A stretch of DNA of 64,000 nucleotides from Flavobacteriales bacterium. GTDB taxonomy: Bacteria > Bacteroidota > Bacteroidia > Flavobacteriales > CAJXXR01. Position numbers and translations under genes: made by a program. Shown here one piece after another: positions 43,186-52,996 of this stretch. The notes under the pieces were generated by a model, which saw only the letters and a program-made list of their open reading frames with translations, was not told where the DNA came from and did not search any database. The stretch's first letter is position 1. The number at the start of each line of letters is the position of its first letter. The stretch lies in contig JAOAQX010000018.1 of NCBI GenBank assembly GCA_025210805.1, positions 1 to 64,000 on the forward strand, read 5' to 3'.

Positions 43186-46100
43186 TTACTTGTTTTTTCT
43201 CACCTGAGATACTGTATATGTTTTGTTTGGACTATATATAGGCGAACCAATTAAAGTCCCATTATCTTTTAACCTAAGTCTGTTTTCATTACTAGTACCT
43301 TTATTAATCCATTGTGTCCCTACTTCATAGAATGTATAATAAACATTTCCATTTTCACAACCTCTGCCAATAATGACAACAAAGTGATCAGTAGTTTTTT
43401 CATTTCTAGCTAACCCTAATGTGTGATCAACTCCAACCAAAACAGGATTCCCTTTTTCTAATTGGGTGTCAAGATATAATAATCCTGCCTGACTATCTTT
43501 AACCTTCAACAGTCCTCCGATTTCTTGGACCATTTGAATCGCTCCTGATTTCCAGCCTGAGCCAGAGGGAAGACCATAGTTTAATAAGATTTTCACACAT
43601 GCATGCCAACATTTATTTGGTTGTTGTGTTATCCACTTGGTGCTATCTCCCAAATCTATATGTTTTTTATTGCATGATTTACACACTTCTCCATTAGTAC
43701 CAGATTTTGTCTTACATTTACAGGGAACCATAAATTTCTTTAGAAACCCCTCTTCTAAATGTAAATTACTAGTGCCTTGTAATTCTTGGTTATAAAACTC
43801 TTCGAAATGTTCTAGTACAACTTTCATAGGTGTGGCTGGTTGAGGTTTACCTTTAAATTTATACCGACTTGAGTCTCCTTTTTCTGGTAAACTAGCCCAA
43901 ATTCTACTTCCACATTGCCGAGTGCCTTTTTCTATTTCGCCTTTTATTATGTAGTTTAAGAAAAGTTGGCATCCTGGATGATGCTTCATTAGTAATACAC
44001 ATATCATATCTTGTGAAGCAGGACTATAATCTTTGATTCCATATTTTTTTAGTAAATCTTTAGATTTCTTATAAACTCCAGTTTTTCTCTTCCTTTTTAC
44101 TTCAAAACCACTAAATTCCCACCAAGTGTATCTCATAACTTGATAAGCTCCTGCTGCCGAAGAACCACTATATACTTTTTCTGGATGTTTACTTAAATCG
44201 GCTATTTTATTCCCTCCAAAAGCTGTAGTATAACCTATTTGAGGATCTTTAGTAACATAAATAATTTTTTTTGTTTTTTTATCGATGGTAGGTTTCAGCT
44301 CTCCTGTACCTTCGCCAATTCTCAGCATCCGCATATACGCTCTTAAACGAGCCTCACATTTACAGACCTTATTTTCCCTCATCATCATCTCCATCTCCTC
44401 ACCCAAAACAACGGCATTATCATATTCCGCTTCTCCACTGCGTATATCATCTTTGGCTATTTTTAGCATTAAAGCTCGGATTCGTTTACTGTTCTTCTTA
44501 TTCTCTTCTTCGGTCTTGTTTGGGTTTGCAATATAGTAGGCTCTGGGAAATTCTTCGCCACTATTTTTTTCTTTTAAATAGTAATAACATGGTCGTCTGG
44601 ATAGAATTTTGTGCTGATCTTCCCAGTTCTTTGGGATGGTGAAGCTTGTTTCACCATTGCCTTCTTTGTCTATCTCAATGGTTAGACTTGCATTCATGTT
44701 TTTATCATCTAAAGTATCATAAAAACTGTACTCATCTGTATGATTATCTTCTTTTATGTCTTTCCATATCTCAAACTCCAATTTCTGACCAACCAAGTTA
44801 CGGGTATTTATTTTAAAGCTAACGGTATCACCGTATTTTACAATTCCGAGGTGAGGTTCACCAGTGTTTTCGTAGATTTTCAGGCTCGTAATTTGCTCTC
44901 TGGCATCCACAAACAGATATCGGACTTTTTTCTCATCGGGTACGAGAAGGTATTGATTGCCCGCTCTTTCTTCTTTTTGAGTTCCCAGTACAGGATAATC
45001 CAATTTTTCTATGGTGAAAAAGAATTCGTATTGGAAATATTCCATAATTCCTGCTTTCTTGTCATTAGGAATGGTAAATGCTTGGTTCACCACACCATTT
45101 ATTTCCTTAATTTCTATTTCTGTTCCTGCATTCTCTATATAACTGTGTTTTCCTCTTTGGGCTTCCCAGACTTTCAACTGAAATTTCTCACCCTGCAAAC
45201 CATGGGTTTCCAGATGGATATACACTTGGTGTCCATAACCACTTTTACTAATGGCATTTCCGTTTTTATCTGCCCAGTAGGCTTTTGTAATCTTGGGATA
45301 GATGGCTTTTATTAGTTTGGAAGTTGGTTTTTTAGCCCCTTGAGGTTTTTCTACAAATGCTTCAAAATACCATTCCGACTCTTTGTCTATAATCTGACAA
45401 ATACTCGCACCATTCCCTATAATATGTTCTTTGTTCATCGTTTCGTCAGATTGATAGGAAGTCCATTTTACTTCTGCTTGCTCTTCTGCTGTAGCAGGAT
45501 TCATCACAAAAGAGGATACTTCAAGGCTTACCTCATGGCGGTCGCTTTGTTTTTCTCCGTTTTGATAAACACTCACCACATTTTTATTGGTTTTTATGGC
45601 AGTCACATAGTTATTCCCGATAACTAAGGTTTTATCATGGGTTTTTACTTTCCCATAAAGGGCAAATATTTTAAGCCACTCTGTTTGACTCCCTTTCCTT
45701 GGGGCAATTTCTATAGCCGCTTCTGTATTAGATCTTTTAAAAGATACTTTTTTGCCTTTTGTATCTCTCACTTCCCAATAAATATCTTTGGGTTTTATTC
45801 CTCCTCGGTTTTTAAAAGCAAACTCCGCCACTATTTTTGCCGTTTCATTCTGCCGAACCCGTACTCGCTCATCTTTTCCTACATATATTTTCAATTCTTT
45901 TTTGAGCCTTTGCCCGTCTATTCTTACAAATTTTATGACACCGCCTTTCCCTGCTTGTCTATTAAATTGTTTCTCTTTTGTAAATGCTTCTACAACGTAC
46001 AAACCCTGTGTGCGGTAAGGGAATTTAAATAGTTCCCCTTTATCAACAAAAGTATCTACTTCTCGGTAATGCTTGTTTTCTTTCATATACACCACCCAAT

Positions 46101-46797
46101 TCAGTCCAGATTTTTCTTTTTCCGTAGGAATCTTTTTCTCAAAGTAAGCCTTAAACTCTATGGTTTTACGCTCATTCATATAGGTGTATGTCTTCTTTTT
46201 GGGTCTTTGTGTATCTGTTGTTTTTATTGCCGAAACTTTTATGCTAGCAAGATCTTTTTGAGAAAAAGTACCTGCAGCTAATTTGCTTTGTTCCTCTTCA
46301 GAAAGAAAATTATCTGTAAGCATGGCTGCAATTTCAGGAGGAGTTGCTGCTACTTCTGCAGGCGTTATCGTTTGGGTTTGTCCATGAGTTTCAAAACTTA
46401 TTTTCCCTCCAAAACTACAAACTCCCTCACTTTCTTTTATAAGTGCTGTAGCTCCATTGTCTAGTTTTATGGCTTCATAGCTTTTTTTCCATTCCACAAT
46501 ATTGGGCGTACAAACTTTAAAAATACCGAAACCCATAGGTTGGTTTTTACAATCGCTAAAAGTGGCGATTTTTTTCGCAAAGGGAACGGCTAAATCTAGT
46601 GTTGTTCCCACTTTTTTCTCCTTCCCTTCTTTATCATTCAGGAAAACTGTCTCTTGAGACATCACCTCAAATTCTGCCAATGTTTTGGGAACTTTTGCAC
46701 TATTGCATTTACACATAGCTCCCTGACATACAGGATAAATACCTACTTTATTTGGTTTACCCGATTTTTTCACTTTTTCTGTTTCATTATTGTTCAT
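43186..46797 (-). CDS. T6SS effector: DUF4280 - Ig-like repeats - muramidase - cysteine peptidase
   Basis: A 1203-residue multidomain effector. Residues 18-140 are a DUF4280 PAAR-like tip (VCQGAMCKC, GFGIFKVCTP, GVCSFGGKISF). About 200-780 are several Ig-like beta modules. Residues 824-1005 are a phage endolysin-like muramidase with E829 in RIGEGTGE, then YTTAFGG and SSAAGAYQVMRYTWW. The C-terminus (about 1045-1203) is a papain/C39-like peptidase with C1063 (NKCWHACVKIL) and H1138 (TDHFVVIIG). Loading on VgrG via DUF4280 and attack on peptidoglycan glycan and peptide bonds is the inferred action. It overlaps the preceding gene by 11 nt. Confidence 0.83.
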   Translation of the reverse strand: MNNNETEKVKKSGKPNKVGIYPVCQGAMCKCNSAKVPKTLAEFEVMSQETVFLNDKEGKEKKVGTTLDLAVPFAKKIATFSDCKNQPMGFGIFKVCTPNIVEWKKSYEAIKLDNGATALIKESEGVCSFGGKISFETHGQTQTITPAEVAATPPEIAAMLTDNFLSEEEQSKLAAGTFSQKDLASIKVSAIKTTDTQRPKKKTYTYMNERKTIEFKAYFEKKIPTEKEKSGLNWVVYMKENKHYREVDTFVDKGELFKFPYRTQGLYVVEAFTKEKQFNRQAGKGGVIKFVRIDGQRLKKELKIYVGKDERVRVRQNETAKIVAEFAFKNRGGIKPKDIYWEVRDTKGKKVSFKRSNTEAAIEIAPRKGSQTEWLKIFALYGKVKTHDKTLVIGNNYVTAIKTNKNVVSVYQNGEKQSDRHEVSLEVSSFVMNPATAEEQAEVKWTSYQSDETMNKEHIIGNGASICQIIDKESEWYFEAFVEKPQGAKKPTSKLIKAIYPKITKAYWADKNGNAISKSGYGHQVYIHLETHGLQGEKFQLKVWEAQRGKHSYIENAGTEIEIKEINGVVNQAFTIPNDKKAGIMEYFQYEFFFTIEKLDYPVLGTQKEERAGNQYLLVPDEKKVRYLFVDAREQITSLKIYENTGEPHLGIVKYGDTVSFKINTRNLVGQKLEFEIWKDIKEDNHTDEYSFYDTLDDKNMNASLTIEIDKEGNGETSFTIPKNWEDQHKILSRRPCYYYLKEKNSGEEFPRAYYIANPNKTEEENKKNSKRIRALMLKIAKDDIRSGEAEYDNAVVLGEEMEMMMRENKVCKCEARLRAYMRMLRIGEGTGELKPTIDKKTKKIIYVTKDPQIGYTTAFGGNKIADLSKHPEKVYSGSSAAGAYQVMRYTWWEFSGFEVKRKRKTGVYKKSKDLLKKYGIKDYSPASQDMICVLLMKHHPGCQLFLNYIIKGEIEKGTRQCGSRIWASLPEKGDSSRYKFKGKPQPATPMKVVLEHFEEFYNQELQGTSNLHLEEGFLKKFMVPCKCKTKSGTNGEVCKSCNKKHIDLGDSTKWITQQPNKCWHACVKILLNYGLPSGSGWKSGAIQMVQEIGGLLKVKDSQAGLLYLDTQLEKGNPVLVGVDHTLGLARNEKTTDHFVVIIGRGCENGNVYYTFYEVGTQWINKGTSNENRLRLKDNGTLIGSPIYSPNKTYTVSQVRKNK

Positions 46798-47635
46798 CTT
46801 CTATTATTTTTAAGGTTAATTCTACTTCTTTTTGATAATCTCCTATATTTATCTCATGCTTTACAATGCTTTCAAGTATCCATATTTTTTGATAATCCAA
46901 AAGCGTATCTTCTGTAAGTTTTATGGATAAATCTTCACAATTATCCATCTGCAATTGCTCCTTACAATACTTCTGAAGCAAAGAATCATCCACCTTATCT
47001 TTCGCCAGTTCTGCTTGAGTTGTTAAATGAAGCTGTTGGTTCTTGAGTCCTAATTCTTGCCAACCTTGAAAAGGTAAGTCCAAACCACCTAAAATCCCTT
47101 TTGCGATAAATCTCTCTCGTCTTTGCCCATAGTAGATGAGGTAATCATTTAAAAATGAATGATAAAAAGTTTGAAGAACCCAATTCTTATTTAAACGCTC
47201 CACAATTTTTTTTCTATTTGAATAGGTTCTCTCAAAAGTTTCTACTATTTGATCCACAGACACTCCAACAAACTCTTGGCGAATCAAAAACTTTTGATAT
47301 TCCCATTTTGCATAGAGTTCTTGAAATTCATAAATATCTTTTATATTTCCACCTTCTCTACATTTAAACTCTATAGAATTCAAGGTTTTTTGAGCATGGA
47401 GATAAATTTCAGGCACTTTTTCCATTATTGGATTTCCATCCACCAAAAAGTTTCTTTTCTTAAAACTAATAAAGTGATCACTGAATCGAAAATCTAGTTC
47501 ATACTCCAAGGTAGAAGAGGAAACCTCTCCTTCTTTCCGCACTCTCGTTTGGTGTTTTACTTGATAACGTTCATTCCCATTTTTGGGTCTTTTTTTGGGT
47601 GGATTTGATAATATATAGGGTTCTTGTCTTTTCAT
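46787..47635 (-). CDS. Unknown T6SS-locus protein, 282 aa
   Basis: A soluble, charged 282-residue protein, mostly helical, without recognised motifs. It is coupled to both neighbours by 4- and 11-nt overlaps and lies immediately before the DUF4280 effector. That is where adaptor or chaperone proteins for effector loading are often encoded; this assignment rests on position only. Confidence 0.6.
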   Translation of the reverse strand: MKRQEPYILSNPPKKRPKNGNERYQVKHQTRVRKEGEVSSSTLEYELDFRFSDHFISFKKRNFLVDGNPIMEKVPEIYLHAQKTLNSIEFKCREGGNIKDIYEFQELYAKWEYQKFLIRQEFVGVSVDQIVETFERTYSNRKKIVERLNKNWVLQTFYHSFLNDYLIYYGQRRERFIAKGILGGLDLPFQGWQELGLKNQQLHLTTQAELAKDKVDDSLLQKYCKEQLQMDNCEDLSIKLTEDTLLDYQKIWILESIVKHEINIGDYQKEVELTLKIIEDEQ

Positions 47636-48057
47636 AAGGTGTAGGGATTAAAGTGTTTTATTTTGTCACCCATCATCAATTTTTCGAAATAGAAATTGCC
47701 AATCATAAAAATGGCTAAACAAATTGTTATAGGGAAAAGCGATAAATAAAAAACTTCGCTGAATTCCTCATAAAATAAATATGTTGTCCAGCAGGACACT
47801 CGGTCATGAAAGGATAAATAATTACTTAAAAGCCAAAAACCAACTAATAAAAGTGAATTCTTAAATACTAAATATTTTTTAGAAAACCTTTTTATCAAAA
47901 AGGTAAGAATAAGCATCAAAAAAAGCACGGGCAAAAGTGGTAGCCAGATATTGTCTTCAATTGGATCTGAACAGGATTTACCCCTAGGCAAAAACCAAAA
48001 ATATTGAAGGGTTGTTGTAAGCACAACCAACAGATATGTTTTATATTTTTTTTTCAT
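47632..48057 (-). CDS. Small four-helix membrane protein
   Basis: A 141-residue integral membrane protein with hydrophobic segments at about 7-24, 39-58, 66-82 and 100-122. No family is recognised. It is placed between the lipase effector's downstream gene and the adaptor-like gene, so it could be an immunity protein against the membrane-acting lipase. It is coupled to the next gene by an ATGA overlap. Confidence 0.6.
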   Translation of the reverse strand: MKKKYKTYLLVVLTTTLQYFWFLPRGKSCSDPIEDNIWLPLLPVLFLMLILTFLIKRFSKKYLVFKNSLLLVGFWLLSNYLSFHDRVSCWTTYLFYEEFSEVFYLSLFPITICLAIFMIGNFYFEKLMMGDKIKHFNPYTL

Positions 48058-48092
48058 TTATTAAAAAAATGAAATCAGATTATCAAGAAATT

Positions 48093-48548
48093 TCATTCCA
48101 CAATTTCTATAACGTTATTTGGCAAATATAAATCTGACTCTATGGATGCTCCCTCTGTTAGATAGAAGTCTTTCCTATTCCTTTTGCTGGTGTATCCATA
48201 ATAGTCCGATATAAGAAAACCTTCTTTAAAAACTTTTAAAGACAAATAGGCACTTCGTTTTATTTTTATTGAATAATAACCTTCATTATTCGTTTTCAGC
48301 ATCAATGTATCATGAGCTATATAGGTAGAATAATCGGTATAGTCTTCTCTATTTGCTCTATACGCACTATTAAAAACCACAACTTTAGCCTGCCCCACAG
48401 GGGTTTTACCTTGAGCTTTATAAACATATCCCTCTACCAATACGTCCGTTATATCTGGATCATAAAGGCGTAGTAGGCTTGGAATCGAAAAAACTAACAA
48501 AATCAGTCCCAATGTAATAACTAGCAAAATAATTAGTATTTTTTTCAT
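48093..48548 (-). CDS. Membrane-anchored carboxypeptidase-regulatory-like protein
   Basis: The start at 48548 is preferred over an upstream ATG at 48584, because it begins a clean anchor (MKKILIILLVITLGLILLVF) and lies 4 nt after the lipase stop. The periplasmic part is a single beta-sandwich of the CarboxypepD_reg type (VLVEGYVYKAQGKTPVGQAKVVVF, LKTNNEGYYSIKI). Immediately behind a lipase effector it is a good immunity candidate, though the fold is also common in cell-envelope proteins. Confidence 0.68.
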   Translation of the reverse strand: MKKILIILLVITLGLILLVFSIPSLLRLYDPDITDVLVEGYVYKAQGKTPVGQAKVVVFNSAYRANREDYTDYSTYIAHDTLMLKTNNEGYYSIKIKRSAYLSLKVFKEGFLISDYYGYTSKRNRKDFYLTEGASIESDLYLPNNVIEIVE

Positions 48549-48552
48549 AGTG

Positions 48553-49716
48553 TCATGGGCATATATAAGTTTCAATCCTTTCATTTATCCTACGCTGAAT
48601 ATTATCTTTTCCTAAATTCTGAATCTCTCCATGTGACATTTTTTCAGCAGTTAGTCTGATATTATGTACTTTCGCCTTTCCTTCGGTAGAATGAGGAAAA
48701 CCTCTTGACCCCATAGAGTTTGAAGAACCATCACTCGAACTATTTTCACTTGTATTCGGGTTGTCACTATCGGAAGATTTTGATCGGGAAAAACCACCAG
48801 AAGCAGCTGTTTGATAAAAATTGTATGCTAATTTCACATTATCAGATATGGATGTATCAACGGTCAGTCCTCTTCCAAGTCCATCAGAGCTGTCAACTAT
48901 TATAAGTAAATCCACAGGAATATCACCGATTGACTCAGCTAAATTAACAGCATTATCACCACCATAACTATAGCCATATATTATAATCTTATCTCCTTCA
49001 TTATAGTTTTCAAAAATGAAATCTTTCCCTGTTTTCACCCCGAAGTACTGAACCGCTGCAGGAGCTATTAACACACTCCTTAAGTTCATACCCTTATTCT
49101 TTATGAACTCTACTGTCCTTTCGTAAGCTGGACCAGTGTAACCAGAACTTTCAATAGAAGTATCTGTCTTAGTTTCACCATCTCCCATAGGCCCTCCATG
49201 ATAGAACACTACTAATACCTTATTTGTAATCAAACACTCCACACTAGCTTTTTTACCAGGATTTTGCAAATAAGCATAAACACGTAAGCTCTTATTGTCC
49301 CAAAGGGATTCTGGAATTTCGATTTTTTTGACTACCGAATTCCCAATAATTCTTCCTGGTTTTTTAAACTCTTGAATCTCTCCATTGTCTATTTGGTATG
49401 CCCATTTTACATTTTTGAGTTCATGACCGCCTGCTTTGGGTTTTCGAGAAAATTGGGTTGCTTTAAATGTATAGGTTTTCCCTATTTGAACGCCTTGATC
49501 TTTCTCACAATCCGAGCAGATAACTTTGGTGACCAACAGATTTTTTGTTTGCTGTGGCTTTGGAGCAATATAACTGCCGTACACCAATTCTTTTTGAGTT
49601 GCGTATTTGATTTTTTTGGTCGCATTAAGTAGTAAATCACCATTTTGGGCACTCATGGTAATCTTTTCCGCAGTTTTGGTGATCACCTTTCCTGTTTTTA
49701 GAATATTTCCTGCCAT
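48553..49716 (-). CDS. T6SS lipase-like effector (GxSxG serine hydrolase)
   Basis: A 387-residue protein. The first 50 residues (MAGNILKTGKVITKTAEKITMSAQNGDLLLNA) resemble the beta-helical tip sequences found at VgrG C-termini. An Ig-like section follows, then an alpha/beta hydrolase from about 165: GYSYGG with S250, D275 (LIIVDSSDG) and H362 (EKMSHGEI) form a catalytic triad. A serine/asparagine-rich insert (311-337) lies before the histidine. It starts one base after the vgrG stop, so it is likely carried by this VgrG and acts on target membranes or lipids. Confidence 0.77.
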   Translation of the reverse strand: MAGNILKTGKVITKTAEKITMSAQNGDLLLNATKKIKYATQKELVYGSYIAPKPQQTKNLLVTKVICSDCEKDQGVQIGKTYTFKATQFSRKPKAGGHELKNVKWAYQIDNGEIQEFKKPGRIIGNSVVKKIEIPESLWDNKSLRVYAYLQNPGKKASVECLITNKVLVVFYHGGPMGDGETKTDTSIESSGYTGPAYERTVEFIKNKGMNLRSVLIAPAAVQYFGVKTGKDFIFENYNEGDKIIIYGYSYGGDNAVNLAESIGDIPVDLLIIVDSSDGLGRGLTVDTSISDNVKLAYNFYQTAASGGFSRSKSSDSDNPNTSENSSSDGSSNSMGSRGFPHSTEGKAKVHNIRLTAEKMSHGEIQNLGKDNIQRRINERIETYICP

Positions 49717-49717
49717 T

Positions 49718-51532
49718 TTAAAATAAGTTTACTCGGTCTCCCGAATTATTTTTCACCTGACCTGAACTATTGAGCTCAATATCTTCCTTAAAAGCATTTT
49801 TCGAGATTTTCTCAGCCTGTTCGTTGAGATTCATTGCCAGAGACTCAAAGTTCTCACTGGCTTGTTCGGTAATATTTTTGGCAAGTATATTCATATCTTC
49901 CCCAGAAGAAATGGTACTATCTTTTCCTGCACCTATCGTGAGGTCGTCTCCAGAGTTTATTCCCATATTTTCCCCAGCACTTATGGTTAGATTTTCATGA
50001 GCACTAATGTCAATATTTTTTGAACTAATACTAATATGCTCGGGTGCAGAAATTCTAATACTCGAGTTTGCAGTATCGATAAAAATGCTGTTATTGTTTT
50101 TATCTTTAATGATAATTGATTCAGATTTTTGGCTGTCGTTAAATTCTATCGTGTGCCCAGAACGTGTTTTAATACTTTTTAGCGCATTGGTTTCTCCTCC
50201 TCCAGTGGCATTGATTCCATTAAAAACACTTCCCATCACAAAAGGTCTGTTGGGATCGTTATAACGAAAACCTACCATTACTTGATCACCTTTTTCAGGA
50301 ATAAAAACAAAACCTCTGTTGGTTTTTACCAAATCACTATTTCCACCATCGGGAGTGAGTACACTAATCCAGTCCGTCTGGCTATGCGGGTCTTGCCAAG
50401 GGAATTTCACTTGAACTCTTCCTTTTCCGTACGGATCTTCATTGGAGAAAACGGTTGCCATTTGGGTTTGTGCCATCGGTCTTTCTGTTTCAGGAATCGG
50501 AGGTGTCTGTACACCAGAAGGAATGGCTTTAAAATGACAAGAGTAGTTACTCAAACTGTCATCTTCGTGTACGGCTTCGATAATGATAAATTCACCATAT
50601 TGATTAATTTTCTCCTCTCCGTTCTCAATTTTTCCTGCAGAAAGTTTGATAATCGCACCAGGCTTTAACCCTCTAGTTGCTGTACTTCCATTTATGACAT
50701 GATAATCAGCAATCACTGCATTTTGATTATTTTTTAAAGCATCATCAAATTCACCTTTGTTTCTAATGCGGGTATCTGAATAGCTTTTTGGAGATAAAGA
50801 ATATATTTCTTTACTAGTTTTGAAGGCATGCATTCCCAATTCGCTTAAACCATTGGGACGATTTTTTGATTTTTCTATATAAAACTCATTTTTATTCTTC
50901 TGAAAACTGATCAACTCTTGTGCAAAAGGATGTACTTTCATTTCTATTTGCAAATTCAGAACTTCCTTATTATACTCCAGTTCTATTGGTTCTGGTCTGG
51001 ACTTTGGATAACCAAAATGTAAAAGAATTCCATCATTATAAAACCATTCTCTAAGATCTATGGCTTGTCTTTTCAGGAATTCAAAATATGATTCTCTGTA
51101 CTGGCATAGATAAGGTAGTAAATCAGATCTTCTTGGATTCACACTGATATCCACCTGATTTTGTTTGGCTATTTCTTCTACAATTTTCTTAATTGATTTT
51201 TCGTTCCATGACTGAAGATGCTTACCAGACTCCATTCTGATAGATTTTGAATATCCTTGAAGCACAAGCATACCATTAAAACCATCGTTTTGGTCTAATC
51301 TTATTTTAGTAATTATTCCCACAAATTCATTTTTCTGAAAATTTATAACCAGTGTTTTCCCTAACCAATCTCTCGATTTTTCAATCGTATATTCTCCTGA
51401 TTTTTCTATTGAGTCTAAGTCAAGAGAAAGTTCAAATTCATGATGATCATAAATGGGCTGTTTCAGTTTCAGATTATTAAAGGTTTTTAAGCGAATTCCT
51501 TCAATACTTATTTCGGTATGTTGATTTTTCAT
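49718..51532 (-). CDS. vgrG: T6SS spike protein VgrG (TssI)
   Basis: A 604-residue spike. It has a gp27-like N-terminal domain (YDHHEFELSLDLD, YRESYFEFLKRQAIDLREW), the OB-fold/gp5 region (EDPYGKGRVQVKFPWQDPHSQTDWISVLTP, GDQVMVGFRYNDPNRPFVMGSVF) and a repetitive C-terminal beta-helix (ISAPEHISISSKNIDISAHENLTISAGENMGINSG). It is of the Bacteroidetes T6SSiii type. Its gene is followed by effector genes without a gap. The sheath, baseplate and membrane-complex genes are not in this window. Confidence 0.92.
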   Translation of the reverse strand: MKNQHTEISIEGIRLKTFNNLKLKQPIYDHHEFELSLDLDSIEKSGEYTIEKSRDWLGKTLVINFQKNEFVGIITKIRLDQNDGFNGMLVLQGYSKSIRMESGKHLQSWNEKSIKKIVEEIAKQNQVDISVNPRRSDLLPYLCQYRESYFEFLKRQAIDLREWFYNDGILLHFGYPKSRPEPIELEYNKEVLNLQIEMKVHPFAQELISFQKNKNEFYIEKSKNRPNGLSELGMHAFKTSKEIYSLSPKSYSDTRIRNKGEFDDALKNNQNAVIADYHVINGSTATRGLKPGAIIKLSAGKIENGEEKINQYGEFIIIEAVHEDDSLSNYSCHFKAIPSGVQTPPIPETERPMAQTQMATVFSNEDPYGKGRVQVKFPWQDPHSQTDWISVLTPDGGNSDLVKTNRGFVFIPEKGDQVMVGFRYNDPNRPFVMGSVFNGINATGGGETNALKSIKTRSGHTIEFNDSQKSESIIIKDKNNNSIFIDTANSSIRISAPEHISISSKNIDISAHENLTISAGENMGINSGDDLTIGAGKDSTISSGEDMNILAKNITEQASENFESLAMNLNEQAEKISKNAFKEDIELNSSGQVKNNSGDRVNLF

Positions 51533-52010
51533 AATATTAATTTTTAATCTCTTCTTTTGAGTTTTCGGCGTGAAAGAATCATTAGAATATTTCCTATAAT
51601 ACCATTTATGGTGTTAATTTACATAACGGTATAATGCCGATACATTGATGAATTTTTCTTTAAAGCAATGAAGCAAGAGCGTATTCTACAAGTAATCGAA
51701 AAAAAATACGGGCGAAACTTTTTGAGTTTGCCCGTATAAAAAATTCATTGGTAATCTGTGTTTTGTGAATGCAATAGATCCTATTTAAGATTATTTTTTT
51801 AATCTCTCCCACAGGGAATTTCACACAACAATTCAAAAAAAATAATAACATTTTCTTGTTTACAAACAAGAACTTATACCATTTATGGTATCACGACCAT
51901 TTGGCATTAAACATGAAAAAATAGGATTTTTGAAAACATAAAACAACAGAATGCCTTTAATTAAATCTATCTACACTGACGTAAAAAGTGTTGATTTTGG
52001 ATTTAAAGTT
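51533..52010. other. 478-bp interval between hcp and vgrG
   Basis: It holds a strong terminator (51706-51737) and two copies of the ATACCAT/ATGGT dispersed element (51599-51622 and 51876-51891). A 69-codon minus-strand frame at 51660-51869 runs through the terminator and is not called. Confidence 0.6.
51706..51737 (-). terminator. Terminator between hcp and vgrG
   Basis: Stem ATACGGGC…GCCCGTAT extended by AAACT/AGTTT with one bulged base, loop TTTTG-like, then seven T on the minus strand. It lies 270 nt past the hcp stop and would separate hcp from the vgrG-effector operon. Confidence 0.8.
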
Positions 52011-52409
52011 TTAGGCTTTTGGCCATCGGTTATCAATAGCTGCATTACCAATAGTGATTTCTTCAGCTGACACTGTGAAGCGAATCTTCATTGGAACATC
52101 TCCATTTACATCCAAAACTTCTTTATAATATACTAAGTACGCATTTTTGAATTCAACTTCCTTCATTTTAGCGTCTTCCTCTGTCTTTTTGTAAACAATT
52201 TTACCTTCAACAGATTTAAATTGTGAATTCAACATCGATTCGATTACTGATGAATCCTCTGTAGATTCTACTTCAATCGTAACTCTACCTCCATAAACAT
52301 TAGATGCAGGTTTTCCTTTTTTATCTGTATCTCTACTGAATGCATACTCAGAATACAATACATCAAACTCTTTTCCGCCTAGTTCTAGGCTTGCTCTAAA
52401 TGATCCCAT
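52011..52409 (-). CDS. hcp: T6SS tube protein Hcp (TssD), Bacteroidetes type
   Basis: The start at 52409 (MGSFRASLELGGKEFDVLYSEYAF) is used; an in-frame ATG at 52436 would add nine residues unlike the family. The 132-residue protein matches the Bacteroidetes TssD: GKPASNVYGGRVTIEVEST, FKNAYLVYYKEVLDVNGDVPMKIRFTVSAEEI, and the usual WP near the C-terminus. It polymerises into the T6SS inner tube. Confidence 0.93.
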   Translation of the reverse strand: MGSFRASLELGGKEFDVLYSEYAFSRDTDKKGKPASNVYGGRVTIEVESTEDSSVIESMLNSQFKSVEGKIVYKKTEEDAKMKEVEFKNAYLVYYKEVLDVNGDVPMKIRFTVSAEEITIGNAAIDNRWPKA

Positions 52410-52996
52410 TTTTAATAATTTTTTAGGGTGAAACAATTAATTATTCTATTGTTTTTTCTCGACTAGTATTATTGAAAAACAATATTTGAATACGAACATT
52501 AGTTTCAAAAGGAAGGAATTCTCAGATTATTATATTAAAAGTCTTTTTTCAAATTGAATAAAAACATAACAATCATTGAAAGAGAATGAAACAACCCTAA
52601 TCGCTAATTTTCTATTCGAATTTAACAAGCCTTTCTGAATTATCCAAATACTTCTGTATTAAACATTTACACTTTGTTACAAAAACAACTGTTCGTTTTT
52701 TATTTATTATACTCGATTTTCTTTTAATCTCAATACTTCAAATACAGGTTACTATCATAGTGAAATTTTATTGGTTATTTTCAATAAAAAACACCTAGCA
52801 AACTATACAAAATCAGTTTTTTACGTAATTACATATTTAAATAACTCAAAATTAAGTTTAAAAAAATCAAGCTAAAAACCACAAAATACACCCCTGAAAA
52901 ATGTCTAGAATTAAGCTGTTTAATACCTGCTAGATGTATATAAACCTATTGTCAGTAGAACCATAAATGTTTTGATCTTTCATCTCTCAACTCACT
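52410..52996. other. 587-bp gene-free interval upstream of hcp
   Basis: Very AT-rich. It should contain the hcp promoter, but I found no TAnnTTTG box at a suitable distance. No hairpin or reading frame stood out. Confidence 0.5.

Noticed and set aside
44740-46281. Several long plus-strand frames (up to 191 codons)
   Set aside because: All are shadows of the large minus-strand effector gene and consist of F/C/Y-rich sequence.
51660-51869. 69-codon minus-strand frame between hcp and vgrG
   Set aside because: It runs across the hairpin terminator at 51706-51737 and starts inside a repeat; no protein-like character.
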